64,000 nucleotides of DNA from Bacteroidota bacterium (GTDB taxonomy: Bacteria > Bacteroidota > Bacteroidia > Chitinophagales > Chitinophagaceae), in the NCBI GenBank assembly GCA_016868775.1, contig VGFT01000003.1, positions 248,001 through 312,000 of the forward strand, written 5' to 3'. Shown here piece by piece: positions 7,992 to 19,850 of the stretch. A program made the translations under genes and the position numbers. The notes under the pieces were generated by a model that made no database searches, was not told where the DNA came from, and worked only from the letters and a program-made list of their open reading frames with translations. The first letter of the stretch is position 1, and each line of letters opens with the position of its first letter.

Positions 7992-8020
7992 AAAAAGAGC
8001 AGGCGTGGCCTGCTCTTTTT
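7992..8020 (-). terminator. Intrinsic terminator of rpoBC
   Basis: AAGAGCAGGC pairs with GCCTGCTCTT around a short loop, followed by a T-run in the minus orientation. It lies 16 bases past the rpoC stop. Confidence 0.85.
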
Positions 8021-8035
8021 AGGATCATTGAATGA

Positions 8036-11000
8036 TTATTCCTCCTCATCGAAGACCATGGCTTCGCGGGTGACTTGCAGCAACTCGTATTCTTCCTTGT
8101 TTCCGACGATCATCTGGTCGAACTCTCGCAAGCCGGTACCGGCCGGGATCGGGTGACCCGTGATGACGTTCTCCTTGAGTCCCAACATCTCATCCGCCTT
8201 GCCGTTGATGGCCGCGGAGGAGAGCACTTTGGTGGTTTCCTGGAAGGAAGCCGCAGAGATCCAGCTCTGTACACCAAGGGAGGCCTTGGTGATACCCAGT
8301 AACATTGGTGAGGAGGTAGCGGGCATGGCGTCGCGGTATTCGACCGGATTTTGGTCGTTGCGGCGGAGCACGGAATTTTCTTCGCGCACTTCGCGGTGGG
8401 TAACGGTTTGCCCTTTGAGCAATCGGGTACTGTCTCCTGGATCGGTTACGATCTTCTTGTCGTAGATATAATCGTTCTGATCTACGAACTCGAATTTATC
8501 CACCAGATCATCTTGCAGGAAGCGGGTATCTCCCGGATCCACAATGTTCACCTTACGCATCATTTGACGCACAATCACTTCGATGTGCTTGTCGTTGATC
8601 TTCACCCCTTGCAAGCGATACACTTCCTGGATCTCATTGACCACATACTCTTGTACGGCGAAGGGTCCTTTGATGGCCAGAATGTCCACGGGGGCAATTT
8701 GACCGTCGCTGAGCGGCGTTCCGGCTTTTACAAAATCGCCGTCCTGTGCCAGGATCTGACGCGTCAGTGGCACCAGGTATTTTTTCTGTACACCGTCTTT
8801 GGACTCGATAACGATCTCGCGGTTACCGCGTTTGATATTACCCATGGTAACTACGCCATCGATCTCGGCGACCACAGCCGGGTTGCTGGGGTTACGCGCC
8901 TCGAACAGCTCGGTTACGCGGGGAAGACCTCCGGTGATGTCGCGCAGCTTGCCCAACACGCGGGGGATCTTGACCAGTACCTGTCCGGCATTGACGGCCT
9001 CGGCCTCGTCAATGATGATGTGGCTTCCGGTAGGAAGGTTGTATGATTTCTTCTCTTTTCCTTCCACCGAAATCGAGGGGATCTTGGTTTTGTCGCGGGT
9101 TTCGATCACCACCTTCTCGCGGTGTCCGGTTTGTTCGTCGGCTTCTTCGCGGTAGGTTACCCCATCGATCACATTTTCAAAACGGATCTTACCGTTGATC
9201 TCGGCCATGATCACGTTGTTGAATGGATCCCAGGAGCAGATCACATCCCCTTTGTTGATCTTTTGTCCGTCTTTCACGGCGAGTGTGGCACCGTACGGAA
9301 TATTGTTGGTGATGAGCAGGCGGTCGTTTTTCAGATCCACGATCCGAACCTCACCGGTACGTCCGATGACTACTTGGCTCTTGGCACCTTCGTTGTTGGT
9401 CATGGTAACCGTGCGCAAGCCATCGAACTGGATGGTTCCATCGAACTTGGCAACCAACGTAGATTCCACAGACGCCGATCCGGCCACCCCCCCTACGTGG
9501 AAGGTACGCAAGGTCAGCTGGGTACCGGGTTCTCCGATGGACTGAGCCGCGATGATTCCCACGGCGTCTCCTTTTTGCGTCATGGCACCTGTTGCCAGGT
9601 TCTTGCCATAACATTTGGAGCAGACACCTCGCTTGCTTTCGCAGGTCAGCACAGAACGAATCTCGACGGATTCAATTCCTGCATCCTCCAATCGCTTGGC
9701 AATATCAACCGTGATCTCGTCACCAGCGGAAACCAGACGATTGTCGCTGATCGGATCATATACATCGTGCAAGGAAGTACGACCAATAATACGATCGCTC
9801 AACGGCTCGATCACATCCTCATTGTCTTTCAGTGCTGTGGTGGCAATACCGCGCAGTGTACCACAATCTTCTTCGGTGATCACGACGTCTTGTGCCACGT
9901 CTACCAGACGACGGGTCAGGTAACCTGCATCGGCGGTTTTGAGGGCCGTATCGGCCAGACCTTTCCGGGCACCGTGGGTAGAGATGAAATAATCGAGTAC
10001 GTTCAATCCGCCTTTGAAGTTAGAGAGGATCGGATTTTCGATGATCTCGCTGCCGGTAGAACCAGATTTACGCGGCTTGGCCATCAATCCGCGGATACCG
10101 GCCAACTGCTTGATCTGTTGTTTGGAACCACGGGCTCCGGAATCCAGCATCATGTATACCGAATTGAATCCCTGGCGGTCGTTGCTGAGTTCGCGGATCA
10201 GGGTTTCAGTGATGCGGGTATCCACCCGGCTCCAGATGTCAACGATCTGGTTGTAGCGTTCGTTGTTGGTGATCAATCCCATGTTGTAGCTATCCCACAC
10301 CTCGTCTACTTCTACCTTGGCGTTGTCCAGCAATTGTTCTTTGGTATCCGGGATGATCAGGTCATTGATGTTGAAGGAGAGTCCGCCGCGGAAGGCCGTA
10401 CGGAATCCGAGTTGCTTGATGTCGTCCAGGAATTTTGCCGTCTTGGGCACATTGGTGATCTTGATGATATCACCAATGATCTCGCGCAGATTTTTCTTGG
10501 TCAACAGGGCATTCACAAAGCCCACCTCGACGGGTACATGTTGATTGAAGAAAACACGTCCCACTGTGGTCTCGATCAGTTTATGTTCCAGCAATCCGTC
10601 GGCATTGCGGATGTTTCCTTTCACCTTGACCCAGGCATGGAGGTCGACGCACCCTTCATTGTGAGCGATGATCACTTCTTCGGCCGAGTAGAAGATCTTG
10701 CCTTCTCCCTTTACGGGTTCAGCCGGAGTGGTCTTCTTGCCTTTGGTGAGGTAATAGAGTCCGAGTACCATGTCCTGCGAAGGCAGGGTGATGGGCGTTC
10801 CGTTTTGCGGATTGAGGATGTTGTGCGAGGCCAGCATCAGCAATTGTGCCTCCAGGATGGCGGCATGGCTGAGCGGAACGTGTACGGCCATTTGGTCACC
10901 GTCAAAGTCGGCGTTGAAGGCCGTGGTCACCAGCGGATGCAATTGGATCGCTTTTCCTTCGATGAGTTTAGGCTGGAAGGCCTGAATCGACAGACGGTGG

Positions 11001-12328
11001 AGCGTAGGGGCACGGTTCAGCAGAACAGGATGACCTTTCAAAATATTTTCGAGGATGTCCCAGATCACGGCTTCTTTTTTATCGACCAGTTTGCGGGCCG
11101 ACTTTACCGTCTTCACAATACCACGTTCGATGAGCTTACGAATGATGAAGGGTTTGAAAAGCTCGGCTGCCATGTCTTTGGGCAATCCGCATTCATGGAG
11201 TTTCAATTCAGGACCCACCACAATTACGGAACGACCGGAGTAATCCACACGTTTACCCAAGAGGTTCTGACGGAAACGTCCTTGCTTTCCTTTCAGTACG
11301 TCGCTGAGGGATTTCAGGGCTCGTCCGCCTTCGGCTTTTACGGCGTTGGATTTACGGCTGTTGTCGAACAGTGAATCCACGGCTTCCTGCAGCATCCGCT
11401 TTTCATTGCGCAAGATCACTTCCGGTGCCTTGATCTCCAGCAAACGCTTGAGACGGTTGTTGCGGATGATCACCCGACGATAGAGGTCGTTCAGATCGGA
11501 GGAAGCGAAGCGTCCGCCGTCCAGCGGCACCAAGGGACGCAGTTCGGGCGGAATCACGGGAATGTATTGCATCACCATCCATTCGGGACGGTTCTTGATA
11601 CGCGTGTTCGCATCGCGGAAAGACATCACCACACTCAGGCGTTTCAGGGCATCTGCTTTCCGTTGTTGCGACGTTTCATTGGCAGCGGAGTTGCGCAAAC
11701 TGGCCGCGAGTTTATCGAGGTCGATGCGGGCCAGCAAATCATGTACGGCCTCGGCACCCATCTTGGCGATGAACTTATTGGGATCGTCATCCGGGAGGTA
11801 TTGATTTTCCTTCGGCAGCGTATCGAGGATATCCAGGTATTCTTCCTCCGTGAGCAAGTCGCCGGTACTTTTTCCTTCGGCGTTCAGGGTGCCCCACTGG
11901 ATCACCACATAGCGCTCGTAGTAAACGATCGACTCCAGTTTTTTGGAGCTCATGCCCAGCATGTAGCCGATCTTGTTGGGGAGAGATTTAAAATACCAGA
12001 TGTGCACCACCGGCACCACCAATTTGATGTGGCCCATGCGTTCACGACGTACTTTCTTCTCGGTCACCTCCACGCCGCAACGGTCGCAGACAATGCCCTT
12101 GTAACGAATCCGCTTGTACTTACCACAGGCGCATTCGAAGTCCTTCACCGGACCAAAGATGCGCTCGCAGAACAAACCATCTCGTTCCGGTTTGTAGGTA
12201 CGATAGTTGATGGTTTCAGGCTTCAGGATCTCACCAAAGCTGCGCTCAAGGATCAAATCGGGCTCGGCCAGTCCAATGGTGATTTTGCTAAAACTAGACT
12301 TGGGGCGATTTTCTTTTCGGATTGCCAT
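8036..12328 (-). CDS. rpoC: RNA polymerase beta' subunit
   Basis: A 1430-residue subunit holding the polymerase active site. The first zinc site is [20 protein letters not shown] (about residues 66-86). The catalytic NADFDGDQM lies near residue 470, and the second zinc site [13 protein letters not shown] near residue 900. The C-terminus ends in acidic DEEE. The start is fixed at MAIRKENRP (12328); the same frame stays open further upstream only because it overlaps the end of rpoB out of frame. It follows rpoB by 55 bases and ends in a strong terminator. Confidence 0.98.
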   Translation of the reverse strand: MAIRKENRPKSSFSKITIGLAEPDLILERSFGEILKPETINYRTYKPERDGLFCERIFGPVKDFECACGKYKRIRYKGIVCDRCGVEVTEKKVRRERMGHIKLVVPVVHIWYFKSLPNKIGYMLGMSSKKLESIVYYERYVVIQWGTLNAEGKSTGDLLTEEEYLDILDTLPKENQYLPDDDPNKFIAKMGAEAVHDLLARIDLDKLAASLRNSAANETSQQRKADALKRLSVVMSFRDANTRIKNRPEWMVMQYIPVIPPELRPLVPLDGGRFASSDLNDLYRRVIIRNNRLKRLLEIKAPEVILRNEKRMLQEAVDSLFDNSRKSNAVKAEGGRALKSLSDVLKGKQGRFRQNLLGKRVDYSGRSVIVVGPELKLHECGLPKDMAAELFKPFIIRKLIERGIVKTVKSARKLVDKKEAVIWDILENILKGHPVLLNRAPTLHRLSIQAFQPKLIEGKAIQLHPLVTTAFNADFDGDQMAVHVPLSHAAILEAQLLMLASHNILNPQNGTPITLPSQDMVLGLYYLTKGKKTTPAEPVKGEGKIFYSAEEVIIAHNEGCVDLHAWVKVKGNIRNADGLLEHKLIETTVGRVFFNQHVPVEVGFVNALLTKKNLREIIGDIIKITNVPKTAKFLDDIKQLGFRTAFRGGLSFNINDLIIPDTKEQLLDNAKVEVDEVWDSYNMGLITNNERYNQIVDIWSRVDTRITETLIRELSNDRQGFNSVYMMLDSGARGSKQQIKQLAGIRGLMAKPRKSGSTGSEIIENPILSNFKGGLNVLDYFISTHGARKGLADTALKTADAGYLTRRLVDVAQDVVITEEDCGTLRGIATTALKDNEDVIEPLSDRIIGRTSLHDVYDPISDNRLVSAGDEITVDIAKRLEDAGIESVEIRSVLTCESKRGVCSKCYGKNLATGAMTQKGDAVGIIAAQSIGEPGTQLTLRTFHVGGVAGSASVESTLVAKFDGTIQFDGLRTVTMTNNEGAKSQVVIGRTGEVRIVDLKNDRLLITNNIPYGATLAVKDGQKINKGDVICSWDPFNNVIMAEINGKIRFENVIDGVTYREEADEQTGHREKVVIETRDKTKIPSISVEGKEKKSYNLPTGSHIIIDEAEAVNAGQVLVKIPRVLGKLRDITGGLPRVTELFEARNPSNPAVVAEIDGVVTMGNIKRGNREIVIESKDGVQKKYLVPLTRQILAQDGDFVKAGTPLSDGQIAPVDILAIKGPFAVQEYVVNEIQEVYRLQGVKINDKHIEVIVRQMMRKVNIVDPGDTRFLQDDLVDKFEFVDQNDYIYDKKIVTDPGDSTRLLKGQTVTHREVREENSVLRRNDQNPVEYRDAMPATSSPMLLGITKASLGVQSWISAASFQETTKVLSSAAINGKADEMLGLKENVITGHPIPAGTGLREFDQMIVGNKEEYELLQVTREAMVFDEEE

Positions 12329-12383
12329 GTCGTATTGAGTATTTTGAAGTTCGCTGATGTTTGATTTATCTGTCTTTCTTTCC

Positions 12384-15300
12384 TTAATCGAATTGGAGAT
12401 CCAGTCCCAACCCGCGCAACTCGTGGAGCAGCACGTTGAAGGATTCCGGTACACCCGGTCGCGGCACATTGTCGCCTTTGACGATGGCCTCGTAGGTCTT
12501 CGCCCTTCCGATGATGTCGTCCGACTTGATGGTGAGCAATTCCTGCAGGATGTTGGAAGCCCCATAGGCCTCGAGTGCCCAAACTTCCATCTCCCCGAAA
12601 CGCTGTCCCCCGAACTGCGCCTTACCACCCAATGGTTGTTGGGTAATGAGGCTATACGGTCCGATCGAACGGGCATGCATCTTATCATCAACCATGTGGT
12701 GCAGTTTGATCATATAGATCACGCCCACGGTGGCTTTCTGATGGAAGCGTTCGCCGGTTTCTCCGTCGTACAAGTAAGTATGTCCGAACATCGGGATATT
12801 GGCTTGTTGGCAATAGGAACCGATCTCATCCACAGAAGCCCCATCGAAAATGGGTGTGGAAAATTTCAGTCCCAAGCGCTGTCCGGCCCAACCCAGAATG
12901 GTTTCATAGATCTGTCCCAGGTTCATCCGGCTGGGTACCCCCAGCGGGTTCAGTACTACATCTACCGGTGTTCCGTCTTCCATGAAGGGCATGTCCTCCG
13001 CACGAACGATCTTGGCTACGATGCCTTTGTTTCCGTGGCGACCGGCCATCTTATCTCCCACTTTCAATTTCCGCTTCACGGCCAGATAAACCTTGGCGAG
13101 TTTCAATACACCGGCGGGTAATTCGTCGCCGATGCTGATGTTGAATTTCTCGCGCTTATAACGACCCAGCTCTTCGTTGAATTTGATGTTGTAGTTGTGG
13201 AGCAGGGTATTGATGCGGTCATCGGTTTTGGCGTCGCCGGTCCAACCCAATGGGTTTACGTTGACAATGTCCAGTCCCCGTAACTGCCGATCGGTAAACT
13301 TAGCGCCCTTGGCGATCTGTACTTCTCCGAAATTATTGCTGACACCGGCCGAATTGTGATCTTTCAGCAGGGTGCTCAATTTCTCGATGAGTACGTCCTT
13401 CAGGTCGTTCTCATTCTTCTCGTGCATTTTTTCCAACTTCTCCAAGGCGGCCTTCTCGCGGAGTTTGCCGTTCTTGTCTTTTTTTGCACGTTGGAAGAGT
13501 TTCTTTCCGATCACCACGCCTTCCACCCCGTTGGGGGCTTTGAGCGAAGCGTCTTTGGCATCGCCAGCCTTGTCGCCGAAGATCGCACGCAGCAGTTTCT
13601 CTTCGGGGGTCGGATCGCTTTCGCCTTTGGGCGTGATCTTTCCGATGAGGATATCGCCTTCTTTCACGTGGGCACCGATGCGGATGATTCCGTTCTCATC
13701 GAGTTCTTTGGTGGCCTCTTCGGAAACGTTCGGAATATCGGGTGTCAATTCTTCTTCCCCCAGCTTGGTATCGCGTACTTCCAGTTCGTATTCGGAAATG
13801 TGTACGGAAGAGAACAAATCTTCTTTGACCACGCGCTCGCTGATCACGATGGCATCCTCGAAGTTGTATCCTTTCCAGGGCATGAAGGCCACTTTAAGGT
13901 TTTTACCGAGTGCCAGTTCACCACCTTGGGTAGCGTATCCTTCCGTGAGGAAGTCGCCGCGTTTTACTTTCTGTCCCTTTTTAACGGCGGGGCGCAGGTT
14001 GATGCAGGTCTCTTGGTTGGTCTTGATGAATTTGGTCAGTCGATAGATCTTAAGATCGTCCTCGAAGCTCACCAGTTTTTCCGATGCATCGCGGTCGTAG
14101 CGTACATGGATCTCATTGGCATCCACAAATTCCACGATGCCGTTTCCTTCGGCGTGGACTTGAATACGGGCATCGCGGGCGGCTTTGCCTTCCAGACCGG
14201 TACCCACGACGGGCACATCGGGACGAAGCAGCGGCACGGCTTGCCGTTGCATGTTGGATCCCATGAGGGCACGGTTGGCATCGTCGTGCTCCAGGAAGGG
14301 GATCAGCGAAGCGCTAAGTCCAACGATCTGGTTGGGCGCCACGTCGATGAATTCCACTTCTTTTTTATCGAGGATGGGGAAGTCTCCGGTTTCGCGGCTA
14401 ACCACTTTATCTGCATTGAGGACCCCTTTCTCATCGAGTGGTGTGTTGGCCTGTGCGATCTTGGCCAAGTCTTCTTCCTCGGCGCTGAGGAAGGTAAGCT
14501 CACGCATGTTCACTTTTCCTTCCTGCACTTTGCGATAAGGCGTTTCGATAAAGCCCATGTCGTTGATCTTGGCGTGCACGCAAAGCGTGGAGATCAGTCC
14601 GATGTTCGGACCTTCCGGCGTCTCGATGGTACAAAGACGTCCATAGTGCGAATAGTGTACGTCACGCACCTCGAAACCTGCACGCTCGCGGCTGAGTCCG
14701 CCTGGCCCCAGCGCAGAAATACGGCGCTTGTGCGTGATCTCGGACAGCGGGTTGGTCTGGTCGAGGAACTGCGACAATTGAGAAGTTCCGAAGAACGAAT
14801 TGATCACCGAAGAAAGGGTGCGGGCGTTGATCAGGTCAACCGGGGTAAACACTTCGTTGTCGCGCACGTTCATCCGCTCGCGGATGGTGCGGGCCATACG
14901 GGCCAGTCCCACTCCGAATTGTGCATACAACTGCTCCCCTACTGTACGTACCCGGCGGTTGCTGAGGTGGTCGATGTCATCGATCTCGGCTTTGCCATTG
15001 GTAAGACGAACCAGGTATTTGATGATGAGTATGATGTCCTCTCGGGTCAGCGTTTTTTTCTCCAGGGGCTGATCGATGTTCAGCTTGCGGTTGATCTTGT
15101 AGCGACCTACTTCCCCGAGGTCGTAGCGCTTGTCGCTGAAAAATAATTTATCGATGATGCCCCGTGCGGTTTCATTGTCGGGTGCATCGGCTCCGCGAAG
15201 TTGGCGGTAGATGAATTTCACCGCTTCCAGTTCGCTGTTGGAGGTGTCTTTGTTTAGCGTGTTGTAGATGATCGCATAATCGCCTCCAACGTCTTCGCGC

Positions 15301-16187
15301 TGGATGAACACGCTGGCTACTTCCATCTCGGAGATGGTTTCGATGGCGGCTTCGTCGAGCACGGTATCGCGTTCCATCACCACTTCGTTGCGCTCAATGG
15401 AAACCACTTCACCGGTATCCTCGTCCACGAAATCCTCCACCCAGGTGCGCAGCACACGGGCGGCCAGGCGCTTGCCAACATGCTTGGCCAGTGCTTTCTT
15501 TTCGGCCTTCACTTCATCGGCCATGCCGAAGAGTTCCAGAATGTCTTTATCGGTTTCGTATCCGATCGAACGAAGCAGGGTTGTAACGGGGAATTTTTTC
15601 TTGCGATCGATGTAGGCATACATCACGTTGTTGATGTCGGTCGCAAATTCCATCCACGCGCCCTTGAAGGGAATCACGCGGGCGGAGTAGATCTTGGTTC
15701 CGTTGGGGTGAATGGACTGACCGAAGAATACACCGGGCGAACGGTGCAGCTGTGAAACCACTACGCGCTCGGCACCGTTGATCACAAACGTACCCCGCGG
15801 AGTCATGTAGGGGATGTTGCCCAGGAATACGTCCTGCACAATGGTTTGGAAATCGACGTGCTCTTCGTCGTTACAGCTGAGGCGCAACTTGGCCTTCAAC
15901 GGAACGGCATACGTGAGTCCGCGCTCCATACACTCCTCGATGGTGTAGCGGGGCGGGTCGATGAAATAATCCAAAAACTCCAACACGAAGATGTTGCGGG
16001 TGTCGGTAATGGGAAAGTTGTCTTTGAACACGCGGAAAAGTCCCTCAATGTTGCGTTTGTCGGGCGTGGTCTCCAATTGGAAAAATTCCTTGAAGGATTG
16101 GATCTGCACTTCCAACAAATCGGGGGTCTCCGCGAGATGTTTGATCTTTCCGAAATCGATGCGGGTGTTCATTTTCGCTGCTGACAT
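12384..16187 (-). CDS. rpoB: RNA polymerase beta subunit
   Basis: A 1267-residue subunit. The N-terminus [18 protein letters not shown] is typical of Bacteroidota. The rifampicin-region core is intact ([31 protein letters not shown]), as are [10 protein letters not shown] and the C-terminal [13 protein letters not shown] start at 16187; an ATG-preceding codon at 16199 is possible. Transcription probably begins at the -7 box at 16330-16337, giving a leader of roughly 140 bases. Unusually, rpoB is separated from rplL by a terminator and an oppositely oriented gene. Confidence 0.98.
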   Translation of the reverse strand: MSAAKMNTRIDFGKIKHLAETPDLLEVQIQSFKEFFQLETTPDKRNIEGLFRVFKDNFPITDTRNIFVLEFLDYFIDPPRYTIEECMERGLTYAVPLKAKLRLSCNDEEHVDFQTIVQDVFLGNIPYMTPRGTFVINGAERVVVSQLHRSPGVFFGQSIHPNGTKIYSARVIPFKGAWMEFATDINNVMYAYIDRKKKFPVTTLLRSIGYETDKDILELFGMADEVKAEKKALAKHVGKRLAARVLRTWVEDFVDEDTGEVVSIERNEVVMERDTVLDEAAIETISEMEVASVFIQREDVGGDYAIIYNTLNKDTSNSELEAVKFIYRQLRGADAPDNETARGIIDKLFFSDKRYDLGEVGRYKINRKLNIDQPLEKKTLTREDIILIIKYLVRLTNGKAEIDDIDHLSNRRVRTVGEQLYAQFGVGLARMARTIRERMNVRDNEVFTPVDLINARTLSSVINSFFGTSQLSQFLDQTNPLSEITHKRRISALGPGGLSRERAGFEVRDVHYSHYGRLCTIETPEGPNIGLISTLCVHAKINDMGFIETPYRKVQEGKVNMRELTFLSAEEEDLAKIAQANTPLDEKGVLNADKVVSRETGDFPILDKKEVEFIDVAPNQIVGLSASLIPFLEHDDANRALMGSNMQRQAVPLLRPDVPVVGTGLEGKAARDARIQVHAEGNGIVEFVDANEIHVRYDRDASEKLVSFEDDLKIYRLTKFIKTNQETCINLRPAVKKGQKVKRGDFLTEGYATQGGELALGKNLKVAFMPWKGYNFEDAIVISERVVKEDLFSSVHISEYELEVRDTKLGEEELTPDIPNVSEEATKELDENGIIRIGAHVKEGDILIGKITPKGESDPTPEEKLLRAIFGDKAGDAKDASLKAPNGVEGVVIGKKLFQRAKKDKNGKLREKAALEKLEKMHEKNENDLKDVLIEKLSTLLKDHNSAGVSNNFGEVQIAKGAKFTDRQLRGLDIVNVNPLGWTGDAKTDDRINTLLHNYNIKFNEELGRYKREKFNISIGDELPAGVLKLAKVYLAVKRKLKVGDKMAGRHGNKGIVAKIVRAEDMPFMEDGTPVDVVLNPLGVPSRMNLGQIYETILGWAGQRLGLKFSTPIFDGASVDEIGSYCQQANIPMFGHTYLYDGETGERFHQKATVGVIYMIKLHHMVDDKMHARSIGPYSLITQQPLGGKAQFGGQRFGEMEVWALEAYGASNILQELLTIKSDDIIGRAKTYEAIVKGDNVPRPGVPESFNVLLHELRGLGLDLQFD

Positions 16188-16329
16188 AGTCGGAACCAAT
16201 TTTTTACAACGTTTTGGACATAGTTCGCTCGTTGGGGCTTCCGGACTAAACAGAACAGAATTCCCTGTAATTCAATTACTTACAACGAGAAAAGAATGTC
16301 AAAATAGATTTGGCCAAAATAAAGGATGG

Positions 16330-16337
16330 CAAAGGTA
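16330..16337 (-). promoter_or_regulatory. -7 box TACCTTTG for rpoBC
   Basis: Exact TAnnTTTG match with TTG about 19 bases further upstream, the spacing of Bacteroidota vegetative promoters. It lies in the gap divergent from the helix-hairpin-helix gene. Confidence 0.65.
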
Positions 16338-16439
16338 GGGAAATCACCTGATTCAACAAGAAAAGTTTGGTCACAAAATCTTGGAATACAGCCCGGTTCG
16401 TGGGTTGGTTACGGTACCAGGCTGGGTTGATCTTGCGGT

Positions 16440-17349
16440 ATGTTCCACAAAACGTTAAGAAAGGCTTTTTCTTTTTACCGGAGGGAGCGCTGGGGAATGA
16501 TTTTCCTACTCGGGGGATTGGGGGCGTTATACGGACTAACTCATTTTTTTCCTGCCCGTTCACTGTCCGAACGCCCGGCGGTTGAAGCTGGCACAATAGA
16601 AATCTATAAAAATGAAAATCAACATGTTAAAAAAATTGATAGTCCCAATACCCCCTTGACAATGGAGCCTTTCGACCCCCATGAAATTTCGGAGCAGGGG
16701 TGGGTGGAAAGGGGGATCTCGGAGCGGACGGCCCACACCATTCGGAATTATTTATCGAAGGGGGGGCCGGTTTCGACGGGCGGAAGATTTGAAAAAGAAA
16801 TGGGGATTGGACCAGGTAGATTATGAACGTTTAAGACCTTATGTACGGATTGGGGAAGCGGAGGAGATGAAAAAGCGGGCAGGTGTGCCGCCCGATTGGT
16901 CTCAAAAAAAATCGACGTGGAAACCTTTTACCTCTGGTGCACGGGTGCCAACGACGGTAGACATCAACCGTTCCGATTCGGTGCAGTGGGAAGCATTGCC
17001 CGGGATCGGTCCGGGTTATGCCCGCCGCATTCTTCGGTACCGCGATCGACTGGGTGGATTCGTTCATCCCGATCAGATCGGAGAAACCTATCAATTACCG
17101 GATTCCGTGTTTCAGCGAATACGGCCGTATTTGAAGATGGCTTCTTCGGAACCGATTCGGCGGATCTCGCTGAACGCGGGGTCGATTGATTCATTGGGCC
17201 GGCATCCGTATATCGGTTACTCAAGAGCGCGGTTGATCGTTCGGTACCGAGAGCAGCACGGATCATTTACGGAATTGGAACAACTACTCGATATTGAAAC
17301 GTTTGATCGCAGTTGGATGGAGCGTGTGCAGTTCTATTTGAAATTGTAG
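16440..17349 (+). pseudogene. Helix-hairpin-helix (ComEA-like) protein, frame broken at G7
   Basis: The first frame (from ATG 16440) encodes a membrane anchor (about residues 19-40) and the start of a helix-hairpin-helix repeat. It then enters nonsense sequence and stops at 16826. A second frame, ending at 17349, carries the rest of the repeats (VDYERLRPYVRIG, LPGIGPGYARRILRYRDRLGG, YIGYSRARLIVRYREQHG). The switch point is the run of seven G at 16760-16766. With six G the protein reads through as SKGGRFRRAEDLKKKWG and totals about 300 residues. Such proteins bind DNA, often for uptake or repair. Either the gene is broken, it varies by slippage, or the base is an assembly error. Confidence 0.8.
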
Positions 17350-17350
17350 A

Positions 17351-17380
17351 TAAAAAAAGCCCCGAAAGAATCGGGGCTTA
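17351..17380 (-). terminator. Terminator after rplL (works on both strands)
   Basis: AAGCCCCGA and TCGGGGCTT form a perfect stem with a short loop, flanked by A7 on the left, which is a T-run for the minus strand. It separates rplL from rpoB transcription and also ends the convergent helix-hairpin-helix gene. Confidence 0.85.
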
Positions 17381-17401
17381 TGATCAAGTAAGAAAATCGA
17401 A

Positions 17402-17779
17402 TTAAGCGATCTCCACTTCGGCGCCGGCTTCTTTGAGCTTGGCGGCGATGTCTTCGGCTTCTGCCTTGGAGACACCTTCTTTCACGGGCTTGGGGGCACC
17501 GTCTACCAGGTCTTTGGCTTCTTTGAGTCCGAGGCCGGTCAGGTCTTTTACCACCTTTACTACGTTCAGTTTGGAAGCACCACCGCTCTTCAAAATAACG
17601 TTGAAAGCGGTTTTCTCTTCTGCAGCGGCGGCTCCGCCACCTTCTCCACCTCCGGCCATAACGACGGCTGCGGCTGCGGGCTCGATGCCGTATTCAGTTT
17701 TCAGGAAATCTGCCAGTTCTTGGACTTCTTTCACGGTAAGGCCTACTAGGCTTTCCGCGAGGGCTTTTACATCTGCCAT
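17402..17779 (-). CDS. rplL: 50S ribosomal protein L7/L12
   Basis: A 125-residue stalk protein that recruits translation GTPases. The N-terminal dimerisation part is followed by an Ala/Gly-rich hinge ([14 protein letters not shown]) and the conserved C-terminal domain ([21 protein letters not shown]). Normal length. Last gene of the rplKAJL unit, followed by a terminator 22 bases on. Confidence 0.98.
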   Translation of the reverse strand: MADVKALAESLVGLTVKEVQELADFLKTEYGIEPAAAAVVMAGGGEGGGAAAAEEKTAFNVILKSGGASKLNVVKVVKDLTGLGLKEAKDLVDGAPKPVKEGVSKAEAEDIAAKLKEAGAEVEIA

Positions 17780-17903
17780 TGTTTTTTCATTTTTACCGTC
17801 TTCACAGCGTACGCTCCGACGGCGTGTTTAAAAAAATTGTTTCGTCGGTTCTTTTGGCTCATCCGACACATGAGCGTATTTATTTGGATCAAACCAAATC
17901 GAG

Positions 17904-18416
17904 TTATTCCGCGGCAGCGGCTCCTTGCTTCTCGTGATGATGCAGCAGGGCGGCCAGGACGCGTTTGGCGGGCGATTGCAGCAATCCGATCACCTCGCCG
18001 ATCAATTCGTTCTTCGTCTTGATCTTGGTAAGGGTAACCAGATTTTTGTCGCCTGTGTACACATCGCCGTTGATGAAAGCGGCTTTGAGCACCGGCCGAT
18101 CGCCGTTGCTCTCCTTGCGGAAAGAGCTCAGGATCAAAGCGGGCTCCTTGGGATTGTCGGAGAACATCAGGGCCGTTACCTGATTCAACGAATCGTATAC
18201 CCCGGCGTAGCGCTCGTGGTCGAGCGACTCCAACGCTTTTTTAATGAGGGTGTTCTTGGCCACCTTCATTTCCACGTTCTTGCTGAAGCAGGCGCGGCGC
18301 AATTTGCCCACTTGCTCTACGGAAAGCGACTTGGTATCGGTCACGTAGAAATTATTGTATTGTGAGAATTTGCCTTTCAGCAATTCGATCACTTCGTTTT
18401 TTTGGTCTTTTGTCAT
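17904..18416 (-). CDS. rplJ: 50S ribosomal protein L10
   Basis: A 170-residue stalk base protein. MTKDQKNEVIELLKGKF, LRRACFSKNVEMKVAKNTL and the C-terminal alanine-rich helix that binds L7/L12 dimers are all present. In many bacteria the L10-L12 complex represses its own mRNA. The gap to rplA is only 30 bases, so a leader site would have to lie in rplA. The gap of 124 bases to rplL holds no obvious gene. Confidence 0.97.
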   Translation of the reverse strand: MTKDQKNEVIELLKGKFSQYNNFYVTDTKSLSVEQVGKLRRACFSKNVEMKVAKNTLIKKALESLDHERYAGVYDSLNQVTALMFSDNPKEPALILSSFRKESNGDRPVLKAAFINGDVYTGDKNLVTLTKIKTKNELIGEVIGLLQSPAKRVLAALLHHHEKQGAAAAE

Positions 18417-18446
18417 GACAGTTATTTATGTCGTCTTTGCAGGCGA

Positions 18447-19142
18447 TTAGTGAACAAATGCTTTGGTGTCGATGGCGATACCCGGGCTCATGGAGCTGGC
18501 CATGCTGATGCCTCGGAGGTAGGTGCCTTTAGACGAGGAGGGTTTGGCCTTGATGATGGCATTCAGGAGTTCCTGGCTGTTTTGCTCGATTTTCTCGGGG
18601 GTGAAGCTAACGCGACCGATGGAAGCGTGTACGATACCCACTTTATCAACCTTGAAGGCGATCTTACCGCCCTTTACGTCGTTGATGGCCGCGGCCACGT
18701 CGTTGGTAACGGTTCCGGTCTTGGGGTTGGGCATGAGGTTCCGCGGTCCCAGTACTTTACCGAGCTTACCGATCTTGGGCATCACGGCCGGGGTGGCGAT
18801 GATCACGTCCACATCTACCCATCCTCCTTCGATCTTGGTTACGAACTCGTCCAGTCCAACATGATCGGCACCGGCTGCTTTGGCCTCGGCCTCTTTGTCG
18901 GGCGTACAGAGAACGAGTACGCGTTTGGTTTTACCGGTTCCATGCGGAAGGGTTACGGTTCCGCGAATGGCCTGGTCGGCTTTTTTGGGATCAACACCCA
19001 GTCGGATGTGGAGGTCGACCGAAGCATCGAATTTGCAGGTGGTCACTTGTTTGACCAGTGCCGATGCTTCTTTCAGCAAATATGATTTGTTGGCGTCTAC
19101 TTTCGTTTCGGCCTGCTTGCGTTTTTTGCTAATGAATGCCAT
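18447..19142 (-). CDS. rplA: 50S ribosomal protein L1
   Basis: A 231-residue protein. The signature [22 protein letters not shown]-type segment is present ([19 protein letters not shown]), as are [15 protein letters not shown] and FTPEKIEQN. The start at 19142 ([10 protein letters not shown]) is preferred over an in-frame codon at 19160. L1 forms the mobile stalk near the E site and often represses the rplKA mRNA. The gene sits between rplK and rplJ. Confidence 0.97.
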   Translation of the reverse strand: MAFISKKRKQAETKVDANKSYLLKEASALVKQVTTCKFDASVDLHIRLGVDPKKADQAIRGTVTLPHGTGKTKRVLVLCTPDKEAEAKAAGADHVGLDEFVTKIEGGWVDVDVIIATPAVMPKIGKLGKVLGPRNLMPNPKTGTVTNDVAAAINDVKGGKIAFKVDKVGIVHASIGRVSFTPEKIEQNSQELLNAIIKAKPSSSKGTYLRGISMASSMSPGIAIDTKAFVH

Positions 19143-19185
19143 GTGGATTCGTTTTGTCACCGGCCGAAGCCGGATCGGTCATCAA

Positions 19186-19629
19186 TTAATTTTCCCAGGG
19201 GGCTTGTCCAACAACATTGAGTCCCATGCTGCGCGCCGTACCGGCCACCATCTTCATGGCACTTTCGACGGTGAAACAGTTGAGGTCGGGCATCTTATCC
19301 TCCGCGATCAATTTGATCTGGTCCCAGGTTACTTTGCCCACTTTGTCGCGGTTGCTTTCCTTGGAACCTTTCTGAATCTTGGCCGCTTCCATCAGCTGTA
19401 CAGCTGCGGGCGGGGTTTTGATGATAAAATCAAAACTCTTGTCGGAGTAAACGGTGATGAGAACGGGGAGTACTTTCCCTTGCTTGTCCTGGGTCCTGGC
19501 ATTGAACTGCTTGCAGAATTCCATTATATTAATACCCTTAGAACCCAGAGCCGGACCGATGGGCGGAGCCGGATTGGCCTGACCGCCCTTGCATTGCAGC
19601 TTCACGAAGCCGCTGATTTCTTTTGCCAT
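19186..19629 (-). CDS. rplK: 50S ribosomal protein L11
   Basis: A 147-residue protein binding the GTPase centre of 23S r[23 protein letters not shown] and the C-terminal [10 protein letters not shown] are diagnostic. First gene of the rplKAJL unit, with its own -7 box at 19732-19739 and a leader of roughly 95 bases. Confidence 0.98.
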   Translation of the reverse strand: MAKEISGFVKLQCKGGQANPAPPIGPALGSKGINIMEFCKQFNARTQDKQGKVLPVLITVYSDKSFDFIIKTPPAAVQLMEAAKIQKGSKESNRDKVGKVTWDQIKLIAEDKMPDLNCFTVESAMKMVAGTARSMGLNVVGQAPWEN

Positions 19630-19731
19630 CTTTTTTGATTTATTGGTTCAAACGATCTTTCGCGCCTTGGGAGCGGTACCGGATCTTCCAAATTCCTCAA
19701 GACCGCCGAAGCGGTAGAAAAGAGCTAATTG

Positions 19732-19739
19732 CAAAGATA
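19732..19739 (-). promoter_or_regulatory. -7 box TATCTTTG for rplKAJL
   Basis: Exact TAnnTTTG match on the minus strand between the nusG terminator and rplK. Confidence 0.6.
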
Positions 19740-19795
19740 ATGGATACGAGGCAGTCGCCAAAGGGAAATCTGAGATTTTTTCGAGGCCAAATCTA

Positions 19796-19826
19796 AAAGC
19801 CCGCCTCCTGGTGGAAACAGGCTTTA
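19796..19826 (-). terminator. Possible terminator after nusG
   Basis: AAAGCC can pair with GGGCTTTT across an inner loop of about 18 bases that itself contains CC/GG pairs; a short T-run follows on the minus strand. Weaker than the other terminators here. Confidence 0.5.
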
Positions 19827-19850
19827 ATAGGCTGACAGTCAGCTACCTGA

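Noticed and set aside
9122-11374. A 750-codon open frame antisense to rpoC
   Set aside because: It lies entirely inside rpoC on the opposite strand, has no domain-like sequence, and is explained by codon bias.
12329-12691. N-terminal extension of rpoC
   Set aside because: The extra codons overlap the end of rpoB in another frame and do not resemble Rpo[10 protein letters not shown] at 12328 is the family start.
13356-15146. A 596-codon open frame antisense to rpoB
   Set aside because: Shadow of rpoB with no recognisable domain or promoter.
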